NCBI RefSeq assembly: GCF_963662255.1
Contig: NW_026912144.1
Span: 1 to 64,000, forward strand
Reading direction: 5' to 3'
Origin: Cinclus cinclus
Taxonomy: Eukaryota; Chordata; Aves; Passeriformes; Cinclidae
Length of the DNA stretch: 64,000 nt
Shown here: positions 22,049-34,450 of the stretch, piece after piece
How the letters are laid out: each line of letters begins with the position of its first letter
Numbering within the stretch: the first letter of the stretch is position 1
Notes under the pieces: model-generated
The model's input: the letters and a program-made list of their open reading frames with translations, nothing else
Databases searched by the model: none
Told to the model about the DNA's origin: nothing
Position numbers and translations under genes: made by a program

Positions 22049-23426
22049 AGCTGGTCAACGGCTGCGCCTAACTTTCCCAAGCTGCGAGAGCATTCTCAGC
22101 CGAGTTCTGCTTTGACAGAGCTATTGCTGAACTTTTGCAGTCCCGGAAGCTGCTGAAACCAAGGCTGTGTTCTGCCTCTTCATTCTTGCCTTCCAGTGCT
22201 CCAGCGAGTTGTGAAGCTCGGACACGGCATTCAGCTTTGCTGCCTCTCTGCACGGAAAGCACTAGACAGAACTAGTGTGCTTCGTGCATGCTCTCTCCTC
22301 GCTTTTCTGGTCACTGCTCTGCTTTTTGCTTGGCAGCGTTCAAAGGGTCCACGGCATACCTCTTGCACAGCGAGAGGTGGCCGGCGAGGAATACTTGCTG
22401 GCTTAAGTCGTTCCATGCTCAAGGCATTCATCAGAGCAACACAATGTGGGAAAAGAGGAGGGAACATTGCAGGACAAATTTCTATGCTGGAACATTCTTG
22501 TCTGCGAGACAGCTCTCCGCAGCGCTAGTATTTGGCCAGGCTGAAATCAGCGCCGCGGTAAGCCAATCTGACAAGCGGAGTGCAACGAGCGCGGCGATAT
22601 GGGGCCACTTGGCAGGTGGCCGAAGAAAGACGGCTGCCCCGTGAATGTGGTGCCAGAAGGCAAGTTTCAGCAGGGCGTTCCGGGCGAGCTTAATGTGTAG
22701 CCGCAGTTGTTCTAGGCGAGTTGTAGCCGAGAAGCTTTCCGTCTCCATTCACGAGACAAGAAAGGCAGAACGCAAGGGCGCACAGGGTTGAGAAGAAAAG
22801 TGCGCGTAGCGAGCTCGTTGCGGCAGAAGCGAAAGCCAGGAGCAGCGTGCTCGGTGCGAGAAATAGACGGCGCTTCGCCTCCTTGGGTAGGAAAGCGCAG
22901 CTGGTCACGAAGGGCAGCCAGCGAAGCTTCAGAACAGCAGGCTGTTCTGCTCAGCGTACGAGCCTGAAGTGAGTGGCAAGGGCTAAGGGGACAGTTCCAA
23001 GGCATCTAGCTTTCCTGCTAGCAATGCCATTTCTACCCTGCTGTGGAAAACATTGTCCTTTGCCCTTATGCTCCGAGAGGCAGAGAGCAACTCGGCAGAC
23101 GCAGTGCAGAGGGAAAGGACACCGTATCCGTGGGAGCGTGACGCCGCTTAGGCGGGCAAAGCAGAAAGGTGCCGCCCTGCACTGGCTTTGACTTCCTGAG
23201 CTTCCTTGCTGGGACAGCAGCTGCCGAAAGCTGGCAACTAGGCTGCCAGAGTGCAGAATGTAGGCGGTGCGGCACGCCTGCTTGCCGAAAGCCAGTATCA
23301 GCGAGACAGCGTGCTAGGCTCTGTTTCACAGCTCCTTGGAGAACACGCACTGGAAGAATGCCCTCTCTGTTCCGCAAAAGCTCTGCCACAGTGAAGGTGG
23401 AAGAAGCAGCCTGTGGCCACGGGCAG
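22049..23426 (+). repeat. Unit 17 (1,378 bp), twin of unit 22
   Basis: Shares 'tttgctgcc' near p191, p312 C ('cctc'), p1130 T and p1163 G ('gctggga') with unit 22. This is the leftmost unit carrying p312 C, an allele that becomes common further right. Confidence 0.97.
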
Positions 23427-24804
23427 AGCTGGTCAACGGCTGCGCCTAACTTTCCCAAGCTGCGAGAGCATTCTCAGCCGAGTTCTGCTTTGACAGAGCT
23501 ATTGCTGAACTTTTGCAGTCCCGGAAGCTGCTGAAACCAAGGCTGTGTTCTGCCTCTTCATTCTTGGCTTTCTGTGCTCCAGCGAGTTGTGAAGCTCGGA
23601 CACGGCATTCAGCTTTGCCGCCTCTCTGCACGGAAAGCACTAGACAGAACTAGTGTGCTTCGTGCATGCTCTCTCCTCGCTTTTCTGGTCACTGCTCTGC
23701 TTTTTGCTTGGCAGCGTTCAAAGGGTCCACGGCATACATCTTGCACAGCGAGAGCTGGCCGGCGAGGAATACTTGCTGGCTTAAGTCGTTCCATGCTCAA
23801 GGCATTCATCAGAGCAACACAATGTGGGAAAAGAGGAGGGAACATTGCAGGACAAATTTCTATGCTGGAACATTCTTGTCTGCGAGACAGCTCTCCGCAG
23901 CGCTAGTATTTGGCCAGGCTGAAATCAGCGCCGCGGTAAGCCAATCTGACAAGCGGAGTGCAACGAGCGCGGCGATATGGGGCCACTTGGCAGGTGGCCG
24001 AAGAAAGACGGCTGCCCTGTGAATGTGGTGCCAGAAGGCAAGTTTCAGCAGGGCGTTCCGGGCGAGGTTAATGTGTAGCCGCAGTTGTTCTAGGCGAGTT
24101 GTAGCCGAGAAGCTTTCCGTATCCATTCACGAGACAAGAAAGGCAGAACGCAAGGGCGCACAGGGTTGAGAAGAAAAGTGCGCGTAGCGAGCTCGTTGCG
24201 GCAGAAGCGAAAGCCAGGAGCAGCGTGCTCGGTGCGAGAAATAGACGGCGCTTCGCCTCCTTGGGTAGGAAAGCGCAGCTGGTCACAAAGGGCAGCCAGC
24301 GAAGCTTCAGAACAGCAGGCTGTTCTGCTCAGCGTACGAGCCTGAAGTGAGTGGCAAGGGCTAAGGGGACAGTTCCAAGGCATCTAGCTTTCCTGCTAGC
24401 AATGCCATTTCTACCCTGCTGTGGAAAACATTGTCCTTTGCCCTTATGCTCCGAGAGGCAGAGAGCAACTCGGTAGACGCAGTGCAGAGGGAAAGGACAC
24501 CGTATCCGTGGGAGCGTGACGCCGCTTAGGCGGGCAAAGCAGAAAGGTGCCGCCCGGCACTGGCTTTGACTTCCTGAGCTTCCTTGCTAGGACAGCAGCT
24601 GCCGAAAGCTGGCAACTAGGCTGCCAGAGTGCAGAATGTAGGCGGTGCGGCACGCCTGCTTGCCGAAAGCCAGTATCAGCGAGACAGCGTGCTAGGCTCT
24701 GTTTCACAGCTCCTTGGAGAACACGCACTGGAAGAATGCCCTCTCTGTTCCGCAAAATCTCTGCCACAGTGAAGGTGGAAGAAGCAGCCTGTGGCCACGG
24801 GCAG
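23427..24804 (+). repeat. Unit 18 (1,378 bp), partial twin of unit 23
   Basis: Shares 'gccctgtgaatg', 'gcgaggttaatg' and p1048 T ('cggtag', 24474) with unit 23. Differs from it at p256-p329 and at p1332 (T here, as in units 25, 27 and 32). 'ccgtatcc' and 'cacaaagg' are private. Confidence 0.97.
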
Positions 24805-26182
24805 AGCTGGTCAACGGCTGCGCCTAACTTTCCCAAGCTGCGAGAGCATTCTCAGCCGAGTTCTGCTTTGACAGAGCTATTGCTGAACTTTTGCAGTCCC
24901 GGAAGCTGCTGAAACCAAGGCTGTGTTCTGCCTCTTCATTCTTGGCTTTCTGTGCTCCTGCGAGTTGTGAAGCTCGGACACGGCATTCAGCTTTGCCGCC
25001 TCTCTGCACGGAAAGCACTAGACAGAACTAGTGTGCTTCGTGCATGCTCTCTCCTCGCTTTTCTGGTCACTGCTCTGCTTTTTGCTTGGCAGCGTTCAAA
25101 GGGTCCACGGCATACATCTTGCACAGCGAGAGGTGGCCGGCGAGGAATACTTGCTGGCTTAAGTCGTTCCATGCTCAAGGCATTCATCAGAGCAACACAA
25201 TGTGGGAAAAGAGGAGGGAACATTGCAGGACAAATTTCTATGCTGGAACATTCTTGTCTGCGAGACAGCTCTCCGCAGCGCTAGCATTTGGCCAGGCTGA
25301 AATCAGCGCCGCCGTAAGCCAATCTGACAAGCGGAGTGCAACGAGCGCGGCGATATGGGGCCACTTGGCAGGTGGCCGAAGAAAGACGGCTGCCCCGTGA
25401 ATGTGGTGCCAGAAGGCAAGTTTCAGCAGGGCGTTCCGGGCGAGCTTAATGTGTAGCCGTAGTTGTTCTAGGCGAGTTGTAGCCGAGAAGCTTTCCGTCT
25501 CCATTCACGAGACAAGAAAGGCAGAACGCAAGGGCCCACAGGGTTGAGAAGAAAAGTGCGCGTAGCGAGCTCGTTGCGGCAGAAGCGAAAGCCAGGAGCA
25601 GCGTGCTCGGTGCGAGAAATAGACGGCGCTTCGCCTCCTTGGGTAGGAAAGCGCAGCTGGTCACGAAGGGCAGCCAGCGAAGCTTCAGAACAGCAGGCTG
25701 TTCTGCTCAGCGTACGAGCCTGAAGTGAGTGGCAAGGGCTAAGGGGACAGTTCCAAGGCATCTAGCTTTCCTGCTAGCAATGCCATTTCTACCCTGCTGT
25801 GGAAAACATTGTCCTTTGCCCTTATGCTCCGAGAGGCAGAGAGCAACTCGGCAGACGCAGTGCAGAGGGAAAGGACACCGTATCCGTGGGAGCGTGACGC
25901 CGCTTAGGCGGGCAAAGCAGAAAGGTGCCGCCCGGCACTGGCTTTGACTTCCTGAGCTTCCTTGCTCGGACAGCAGCTGCCGAAAGCTGGCAACTAGGCT
26001 GCCAGAGTGCAGAATGTAGGCGGTGCGGCACGCCTGTTTGCCGAAAGCCAGTATCAGCGAGACAGCGTGCTAGGCTCTGTTTCACAGCTCCTTGGAGAAC
26101 ACGCACTGGAAGAATGCCCTCTCTGTTCCGCAAAAGCTCTGCCACAGTGAAGGTGGAAGAAGCAGCCTGTGGCCACGGGCAG
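24805..26182 (+). repeat. Unit 19 (1,378 bp)
   Basis: Resembles unit 12 at the 5' end ('ctcctgcg', p509 C) and unit 10 at the 3' end ('cctgtttgcc'). Has p481 C, 'ccgtagttg' (private) and 'gggcccaca' near p730, which recurs in unit 25. Confidence 0.97.
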
Positions 26183-27560
26183 AGCTGGTCAACGGCTGCG
26201 CCTAACTTTCCCAAGCTGCGAGAGCATTCTCAGCCGAGTTCTGCTTTGACAGAGCTATTGCTGAACTTTTGCAGTCCCGGAAGGTGCTGAAACCGAGGCT
26301 GTGTTCTGCCTCTTCATTCTTGGCTTTCTGTGCTCCAGCGAGTTGTGAAGCTCGGACACGGCATTCAGCTTTGCCGCCTCTCTGCACGGAAAGCACTAGA
26401 CAGAACTAGTGTGCTTCGTGCATGCTCTCTCCTAGCTTTTATGGTCACTGCTCTGCTTTTTGCTTGGCAGCGTTCAAAGGGTCCACGGCATACATCTTGC
26501 ACAGCGAGACGTGGCCGGCGAGGAATACTGGCTGGCTTAAGTCGTTCCATGCTCAAGGCATTCATCAGAGCAACACAATGTGGGAAAAGAGGAGGGAACA
26601 TTGCAGGACAAATATTTATGCTGGAACATTATTGTCTGTGAGACAGCTCTCCGCAGCGCTAGTATTTGGCCAGGCTGAAATCAGCGCCGCGGTAAGCCAA
26701 TCTGACAAGCGGAGTGCAACGAGCGCGGCAATATGGGGCCACTTGGCAGGTGGCCGAAGAAAGACGGCTGCCCCGTGAATGTGGTGCCAGAAGGCAAGTT
26801 TCAGCAGGGCGTTCCGGGCGAGCTTAATGTGTAGCCGCAGTTGTTCTAGGCGAGTTGTAGCCGAGAAGCTTTCCGTCTCCATTCACGAGACAAGAAAGGC
26901 AGAACGCAAGGGCGCACAGGGTTGAGAAGAAAAGTGCGCGTAGCGAGCTCGTTGCGGCAGAAGCGAAAGCCAGGAGCAGCGTGCTCGGTGCGAGAAGTAG
27001 ACGGCGCTTCGCCTCCTTGGGTAGGAAAGCGCAGCTGGTCACGAAGGGCAGCCAGCGAAGCTTCAGAACAGCAGGCTGTTCTGCTCAGCATACGAGCCTG
27101 AAGTGAGTGGCAAGGGCTAATGGGACAGTTCCAAGGCATCTAGCCTTCCTGCTAGCAATGCCATTTCTACCCTGCTGTGGAAAACATTGTCCTTTGCCCT
27201 TATGCTCCGAGAGGCAGAGAGCAACTCGGCAGACGCAGTGCAGAGGGAAAGGACACCGTATCCGTGGGAGCGTGACGCCGCTTAGGCGGGCAAAGCAGAA
27301 AGGTGCCGCCCGGCACTGGCTTTGACTTCCTGAGCTTCCTTGCTAGGACAGCAGCTGCCGAAAGCTGGCAACTAGGCTGCCAGAGTGCAGAATGTAGGCG
27401 GTGCGGCACGCCTGCTTGCCGAAAGCCAGTATCAGCGAGACAGCGTGCTAGGCTCTGTTTCACAGCTCCTTGGAGAACACGCACTGGAAGAATGCCCTCT
27501 CTGTTCCGCAAAAGCTCTGCCACAGTGAAGTTGGAAGAAGCAGCCCGTGGGCACGGGCAG
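26183..27560 (+). repeat. Unit 20 (1,378 bp), twin of unit 15
   Basis: First 150 bp match units 10/11 ('ggtgctgaaaccgagg', 'ggctttctg'); the rest matches unit 15. The switch lies between p149 and p252 (26331-26434). Private: 'tagccttcc' and 'gggcacggg'. p908 A, as in units 1-3. Confidence 0.97.
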
Positions 27561-28938
27561 AGCTGGTCAACGGCTGCGCCTAACTTTCCCAAGCTGCGAG
27601 AGCATTCTCAGCCGAGTTCTGCTTTGACAGAGCTATTGCTGAACTTTTGCAGTCCCGGAAGCTGCTGAAACCAAGGCTGTGTTCTGCCTCTTCATTCTTG
27701 GCTTTCTGTGCGCCAGCGAGTTGTGAAGCTCGGACACGGCATTCAGCTTTGCCGCCTCTCTGCACGGAAAGCACTAGACAGAACTAGTGTGCTTCGTGCA
27801 TGCTCTCTCCTCGCTTTTATGGTCACTGCTCTGCTTTTTGCTTGGCAGCGTTCAAAGGGTCCACGGCATACATCTTGCACAGCGAGAGGTGGCCGGCGAG
27901 GAATACTTGCTGGCTTAAGTCGTTCCATGCTCAAGGCATTCATCAGAGCAACACAATGTGGCAAAAGAGGAGGGAACATTGCAGGACAAATTTCTATGCT
28001 GGAACATTCTTGTCTGCGAGACAGCTCTCCGCAGCGCTAGTATTTGGCCAGGCTGAAATCAGCGCCGCGGTAAGCCAATCTGACAAGCGGAGTGCAACGA
28101 GCGCGGCGATATGGGGCCACTTGGCAGGTGGCCGAAGAAAGACGGCTGCCCCGTGAATGTGGTGCCAGAAGGCAAGTTTCAGCAGGGCGTTCCGGGCGAG
28201 CTTAATGTGTAGCCGCAGTTGTTCTAGGCGAGTTGTAGCCGAGAAGCTTTCCGTCTCCATTCACGAGACAAGAAAGGCAGAACGCAAGGGCGCACAGGGT
28301 TGAGAAGAAAAGTGCGCGTAGCGAGCTCGTTGCGGCAGAAGCGAAAGCCAGGAGCAGCGTGCTCGGTGCGAGAAATAGACGGCGCTTCGCCTCCTTGGGT
28401 AGGAAAGCGCAGCTGGTCACGAAGGGCAGCCAGCGAAGCTTCAGAACAGCAGGCTGTTCTGCTCAGCGTACGAGCCTGAAGTGAGTGGCAAGGGCTAAGG
28501 GGACAGTTCCAAGGCATCTAGCTTTCCTGCTAGCAATGCCATTTCTACCCTGCTGTGGAAAACATTGTCCTTTGCCCTTATGCTCTGAGAGGCAGAGAGC
28601 AACTCGGCAGACGCAGTGCAGAGGGAAAGGACACCGTATCCGTGGGAGCGTGACGCCGCTTAGGCGGGCAAAGCAGAAAGGTGCTGCCCGGCACTGGCTT
28701 TGACTTCCTGAGCTTCCTTGCTAGGACAGCAGCTGCCGAAAGCTGGCAACTAGGCTGCCAGAGTGCAGAATGTAGGCGGTGCGGCACGCCTGCTTGCCGA
28801 AAGCCAGTATCAGCGAGACAGAGTGCTAGGCTCTGTTTCACAGCTCCTTGGAGAACACGCACTGGAAGAATGCCCTCTCTGTTCCGCAAAAGCTCTGCCA
28901 CAGTGAAGGTGGAAGAAGCAGCCTGTGGCCACGGGCAG
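27561..28938 (+). repeat. Unit 21 (1,378 bp), twin of unit 16
   Basis: Carries the unit 16 set ('tgtgcgccagcg', 'gtggcaaaag', 'tgctctgag') with the majority 'gcagagagc'. Private: 'gtgctgcccgg', which weakens the p1121-1134 inverted repeat, and 'acagagtgc' near p1262. Confidence 0.97.
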
Positions 28939-30316
28939 AGCTGGTCAACGGCTGCGCCTAACTTTCCCAAGCTGCGAGAGCATTCTCAGCCGAGTTCTGC
29001 TTTGACAGAGCTATTGCTGAACTTTTGCAGTCCCGGAAGCTGCTGAAACCAAGGCTGTGTTCTGCCTCTTCATTCTTGCCTTCCAGTGCTCCAGCGAGTT
29101 GTGAAGCTCGGACACGGCATTCAGCTTTGCTGCCTCTCTGCACGGAAAGCACTAGACAGAACTAGTGTGCTTCGTGCATGCTCTCTCCTCGCTTTTCTGG
29201 TCACTGCTCTGCTTTTTGCTTGGCAGCGTTCAAAGGGTCCACGGCATACCTCTTGCACAGCGAGAGGTGGCCGGCGAGGAATACTTGCTGGCTTAAGTCG
29301 TTCCATGCTCAAGGCATTCATCAGAGCAACACAATGTGGGAAAAGAGGAGGGAACATTGCAGGACAAATTTCTATGCTGGAACATTCTTGTCTGCGAGAC
29401 AGCTCTCCGCAGCGCTAGTATTTGGCCAGGCTGAAATCAGCGCCGCGGTAAGCCAATCTGACAAGCGGAGTGCAACGAGCGCGGCGATATGGGGCCACTT
29501 GGCAGGTGGCCGAAGAAAGACGGCTGCCCCGTGAATGTGGTGCCAGAAGGCAAGTTTCAGCAGGGCGTTCCGGGCGAGCTTAATGTGTAGCCGCAGTTGT
29601 TCTAGGCGAGTTGTAGCCGAGATTCTTTCCGTCTCCATTCACGAGACAAGAAAGGCAGAACGCAAGGGCGCGCAGGGTTGAGAAGAAAAGTGCGCGTAGC
29701 GAGCTCGTTGCGGCAGAAGCGAAAGCCAGGAGCAGCGTGCTCGGTGCGAGAAATAGACGGCGCTTCGCCTCCTTGGGTAGGAAAGCGCAGCTGGTCACGA
29801 AGGGCAGCCAGCGAAGCTTCAGAACAGCAGGCTGTTCTGCTCAGCGTACGAGCCTGAAGTGAGTGGCAAGGGCTAAGGGGACAGTTCCAAGGCATCTAGC
29901 TTTCCTGCTAGCAATGCCATTTCTACCCTGCTGTGGAAAACATTGTCCTTTGCCCTTATGCTCCGAGAGGCAGAGAGCAACTCGGCAGACGCAGTGCAGA
30001 GGGAAAGGACACCGTATCCGTGGGAGCGTGACGCCGCTTAGGCGGGCAAAGCAGAAAGGTGCCGCCCTGCACTGGCTTTGACTTCCTGAGCTTCCTTGCT
30101 GGGACAGCAGCTGCCGAAAGCTGGCAACTAGGCTGCCAGAGTGCAGAATGTAGGCGGTGCGGCACGCCTGCTTGCCGAAAGCCAGTATCAGCGAGACAGC
30201 GTGCTAGGCTCTGTTTCACAGCTCCTTGGAGAACACGCACTGGAAGAATGCCCTCTCTGTTCCGCAAAAGCTCTGCCACAGTGAAGGTGGAAGAAGCAGC
30301 CTGTGGCCACGGGCAG
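28939..30316 (+). repeat. Unit 22 (1,378 bp), twin of unit 17
   Basis: Carries the unit 17 set ('tttgctgcc', p312 C, p1130 T, p1163 G). Private: 'gagattctttcc', which removes the first HindIII site, and 'ggcgcgcagg' near p732. Confidence 0.97.
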
Positions 30317-31694
30317 AGCTGGTCAACGGCTGCGCCTAACTTTCCCAAGCTGCGAGAGCATTCTCAGCCGAGTTCTGCTTTGACAGAGCTATTGCTGAAC
30401 TTTTGCAGTCCCGGAAGCTGCTGAAACCAAGGCTGTGTTCTGCCTCTTCATTCTTGGCTTTCTGTGCTCCAGCGAGTTGTGAAGCTCGGACACGGCATTC
30501 AGCTTTGCCGCCTCTCTGCACGGAAAGCACTAGACAGAACTAGTGTGCTTCGTGCATGCTCTCTCCTCGCTGTTATGGTCACTGCTCTGCTTTTTGCTTG
30601 GCAGCGTTCAAAGGGTCCACGGCATACATCTTGCACAGCGAGAGGTGGCCGGCGAGGAATACTTGCTGGCTTAAGTCGTTCCATGCTCAAGGCATTCATC
30701 AGAGCAACACAATGTGGGAAAAGAGGAGGGAACATTGCAGGACAAATTTCTATGCTGGAACATTCTTGTCTGCGAGACAGCTCTCCGCAGCGCTAGTATT
30801 TGGCCAGGCTGAAATCAGCGCCGCGGTAAGCCAATCTGACAAGCGGAGTGCAACGAGCGCGGCGATATGGGGCCACTTGGCAGGTGGCCGAAGAAAGACG
30901 GCTGCCCTGTGAATGTGGTGCCAGAAGGCAAGTTTCAGCAGGGCGTTCCGGGCGAGGTTAATGTGTAGCCGCAGTTGTTCTAGGCGAGTTGTAGCCGAGA
31001 AGCTTTCCGTCTCCATTCACGAGACAAGAAAGGCAGAACGCAAGGGCGCACAGGGTTGAGAAGAAAAGTGCGCGTAGCGAGCTCGTTGCGGCAGAAGCGA
31101 AAGCCAGGAGCAGCGTGCTCGGTGCGAGAAATAGACGGCGCTTCGCCTCCTTGGGTAGGAAAGCGCAGCTGGTCACGAAGGGCAGCCAGCGAAGCTTCAG
31201 AACAGCAGGCTGTTCTGCTCAGCGTACGAGCCTGAAGTGAGTGGCAAGGGCTAAGGGGACAGTTCCAAGGCATCTAGCTTTCCTGCTAGCAATGCCATTT
31301 CTACCCTGCTGTGGAAAACATTGTCCTTTGCCCTTATGCTCCGAGAGGCAGAGAGCAACTCGGTAGACGCAGTGCAGAGGGAAAGGACACCGTATCCGTG
31401 GGAGCGTGACGCCGCTTAGGCGGGCAAAGCAGAAAGGTGCCGCCCGGCACTGGCTTTGACTTCCTGAGCTTCCTTGCTAGGACAGCAGCTGCCGAAAGCT
31501 GGCAACTAGGCTGCCAGAGTGCAGAATGTAGGTGGTGCGGCACGCCTGCTTGCCGAAAGCCAGTATCAGCGAGACAGCGTGCTAGGCTCTTTTTCGCAGC
31601 TCCTTGGAGAACACGCACTGGAAGAATGCCCTCTCTGTTCCGCAAAAGCTCTGCCACAGTGAAGGTGGAAGAAGCAGCCTGTGGCCACGGGCAG
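30317..31694 (+). repeat. Unit 23 (1,378 bp), partial twin of units 18 and 44
   Basis: 'cgctgttatgg' (p256 G) is found only here and in unit 44. 'gccctgtgaatg', 'gcgaggtta' and p1048 T (31364) match unit 18. p1280 G first appears here in the window. Private: 'taggtggtg' and 'ctcttttt'. Confidence 0.97.
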
Positions 31695-33072
31695 AGCTGG
31701 TCAACGGCTGTGCCTAACTTTCCCAAGCTGCGAGAGCATTCTCAGCCGAGTTCTGCTTTGACAGAGCTATTGCTGAACTTTTGCAGTCCCGGAAGCTGCT
31801 GAAACCAAGGCTGTGTTCTGCCTCTTCATTCTTGGCTTTCTGTGCGCCAGCGAGTTGTGAAGCTCGGACACGGCATTCAGCTTTGCCGCCTCTCTGCACG
31901 GAAAGCACTAGACAGAACTAGTGTGCTTCGTGCATGCTCTCTCCTCGCTTTTCTGGTCACTGCTCTGCTTTTTGCTTGGCAGCGTTCAAAGGGTCCACGG
32001 CATACATCTTGCACAGCGAGAGGTGGCCGGCGAGGAATACTTGCTGGCTTAAGTCGTTCCATGCTCAAGGCATTCATCAGAGCAACACAATGTGGGAAAA
32101 GAGGAGGGAACATTGCAGGACAAATTTCTATGCTGGAACATTATTGTCTGCGAGACAGCTCTCCGCAGCGCTAGCATTTGGCCAGGCTGAAATCAGCGCC
32201 GCGGTAAGCCAATCTGACAAGCGGAGTGCAACGAGCGCGGCGATATGGGGCCACTTGGCAGGTGGCCGAAGAAAGACGGCTGCCCCGTGAATGTGGTGCC
32301 AGAAGGCAAGTTTCAGCAGGGCGTTCCGGGCGAGCTTAATGTGTAGCCGCAGTTGTTCTAGGCGAGTTGTAGCCGAGAAGCTTTCCGTCTCCATTCACGA
32401 GACAAGAAAGGCAGAACGCAAGGGCGCACAGGGTTGAGAAGAAAAGTGCGCGTAGCGAGCTCGTTGCGGCAGAAGCGAAAGCCAGGAGCAGCGTGCTCGG
32501 TGCGAGAAATAGACGGCGCTTCGCCTCCTTGGGTAGGAAAGCGCAGCTGGTCACGAAGGGCAGCCAGCGAAGCTTCAGAACAGCAGGCTGTTCTGCTCAG
32601 CGTACGAGCCTGAAGTGAGTGGCAAGGGCTAAGGGGACAGTTCCAAGGCATCTAGCTTTCCTGCTAGCAATGCCATTTCTACCCTGCTGTGGAAAACATT
32701 GTCCTTTGCCCTTATGCTCCGAGAGGCAGAGAGCAACTCGGCAGACGCAGTGCAGAGGGAAAGGACACCGTATCCGTGGGAGCGTGACGCCGCTTAGGCG
32801 GGCAAAGCAGAAAGGTGCCGCCCGGCACTGGCTTTGACTTCCTGAGCTTCCTTGCTAGGACAGCAGCTGCCGAAAGCTGGCAACTAGGCTGCCAGAGTGC
32901 AGAATGTAGGCGGTCTGGCACGCCTGCTTGCCGAAAGCCAGTATCAGCGAGACAGCGTGCTAGGCTCTGTTTCGCAGCTCCTTGGAGAACACGCACTGGA
33001 AGAATGCCCTCTCTGTTCCGCAAAAGCTCTGCCACAGTGAAGGTGGAAGAAGCAGCCTGTGGCCACGGGCAG
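31695..33072 (+). repeat. Unit 24 (1,378 bp)
   Basis: 'tgtgcgccagcg' as in units 16 and 21; 'ttattgtctgcgag' shares one of the unit 15/20 changes. p259 C and p481 C. The 3' haplotype p1163 A, p1221-1222 'ct' and p1280 G becomes the commonest form from unit 29 rightward. Confidence 0.97.
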
Positions 33073-34450
33073 AGCTGGTCAACGGCTGCGCCTAACTTTC
33101 CCAAGCTGCGAGAGCATTCTCAGCCGAGTTCTGCTTTGACAGAGCTATTGCTGAACTTTTGCAGTCCCGGAAGCTGCTGAAACCAAGGCTGTGTTCTGCC
33201 TCTTCATTCTTGGCTTTCTGTGCTCCAGCGAGTTGTGAAGCTCGGACACGGCATTCAGCTTTGCCGCCTCTCTGCACGGAAAGCACTAGACAGAACTAGT
33301 GTGCTTCGTGCATGCTCTCTCCTCGCTTTTCTGGTCACTGCTCTGCTTTTTGCTTGGCAGCGTTCAAAGGGTCCACGGCATACATCTTGCACAGCGAGAG
33401 CTGGCCGGCGAGGAATACTTGCTGGCTTAAGTCGTTCCATGCTCAAGGCATTCATCAGAGCAACACAATGTGAGAAAAGAGGAGGGAACATTGCAGGACA
33501 AATTTCTATGCTGGAACATTCTTGTCTGCGAGACAGCTCTCCGCAGCGCTAGTATTTGGCCAGGCTGAAATCAGCGCCGCGGTAAGCCAATCTGACAAGC
33601 GGAGTGCAACGAGCGCGGCGATATGGGGCCACTTGGCAGGTGGCCGAAGAAAGACGGCTGCCCCGTGAATGTGGTGCCAGAAGGCAAGTTTCAGCAGGGC
33701 GTTCCGGGCGAGCTTAATGTGTAGCCGCAGTTGTTCTAGGCGAGTTGTAGCCGAGTAGCTTTCCGTCTCCATTCACGAGACAAGAAAGGCAGAACGCAAG
33801 GGCCCACAGGGTTGAGAAGAAAAGTGCGCGTAGCGAGCTCGTTGCGGCAGAAGCGAAAGCCAGGAGCAGCGTGCTCGGTGCGAGAAATAGACGGCGCTTC
33901 GCCTCCTTGGGTAGGAAAGCGCAGCTGGTCACGAAGGGCAGCCAGCGAAGCTTCAGAACAGCAGGCTGTTCTGCTCAGCGTACGAGCCTGAAGTGAGTGG
34001 CAAGGGCTAAGGGGACAGTTCCAAGGCATCTAGCTTTCCTGCTAGCAATGCCATTTCTACCCTGCTGTGGAAAACATTCTCCTTTGCCCTTATGCTGCGA
34101 GAGGCAGAGAGCAACTTGGCAGACGCAGTGCAGAGGGAAAGGACACCGTATCCGTGGGAGCGTGACGCCGCTTAGGCGGGCAAAGCAGAAAGGTGCCGCC
34201 CGGCACTGGCTTTGACTTCCTGAGCTTCCTTGCTAGGACAGCAGCTGCCGAAAGCTGGCAACTAGGCTACCAGAGTGCAGAATGTAGGCGGTGCGGCACG
34301 CCTGCTTGCCGAAAGCCAGTATCAGCGAGACAGCGTGCTAGGCTCTGTTTCACAGCTCCTTGGAGAACACGCACTGGAAGAATGCCCTCTCTGTTCCGCA
34401 AAATCTCTGCCACAGTGAAGGTGGAAGAAGCAGCCTGTGGCCACGGGCAG
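33073..34450 (+). repeat. Unit 25 (1,378 bp)
   Basis: Private 'aatgtgagaaaag' near p401, 'gagtagctttcc' (first HindIII site lost), 'cattctcc', 'aacttggc' and 'ggctacc'. 'gggcccaca' links it to unit 19, p1025 G to units 4 and 41, and p1332 T to units 18, 27 and 32. Confidence 0.97.

Larger units (their letters stand above)
19441..24474 (+). repeat. Five-unit duplication, copy A (units 15-18)
   Basis: About 5.0 kb matching 26331-31364 at an offset of exactly 6,890 bp. Units 15/20, 16/21, 17/22 and 18/23 share rare marks in the same order. The left boundary lies between p149 and p252 of unit 15; the right one after p1048 of unit 18. Around 23682-23755 (p256-p329 of unit 18) the two copies carry different haplotypes, which looks like a conversion patch. 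Confidence 0.9.
26331..31364 (+). repeat. Five-unit duplication, copy B (units 20-23)
   Basis: Counterpart of 19441-24474. Upstream of the left boundary, unit 20 looks like units 10/11, so the junction between unit 19 and copy B is a recombination point of foreign phase. Copy B's own private marks include 'gggcacggg', 'acagagtgc' and 'gagattctttcc'. Confidence 0.9.
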
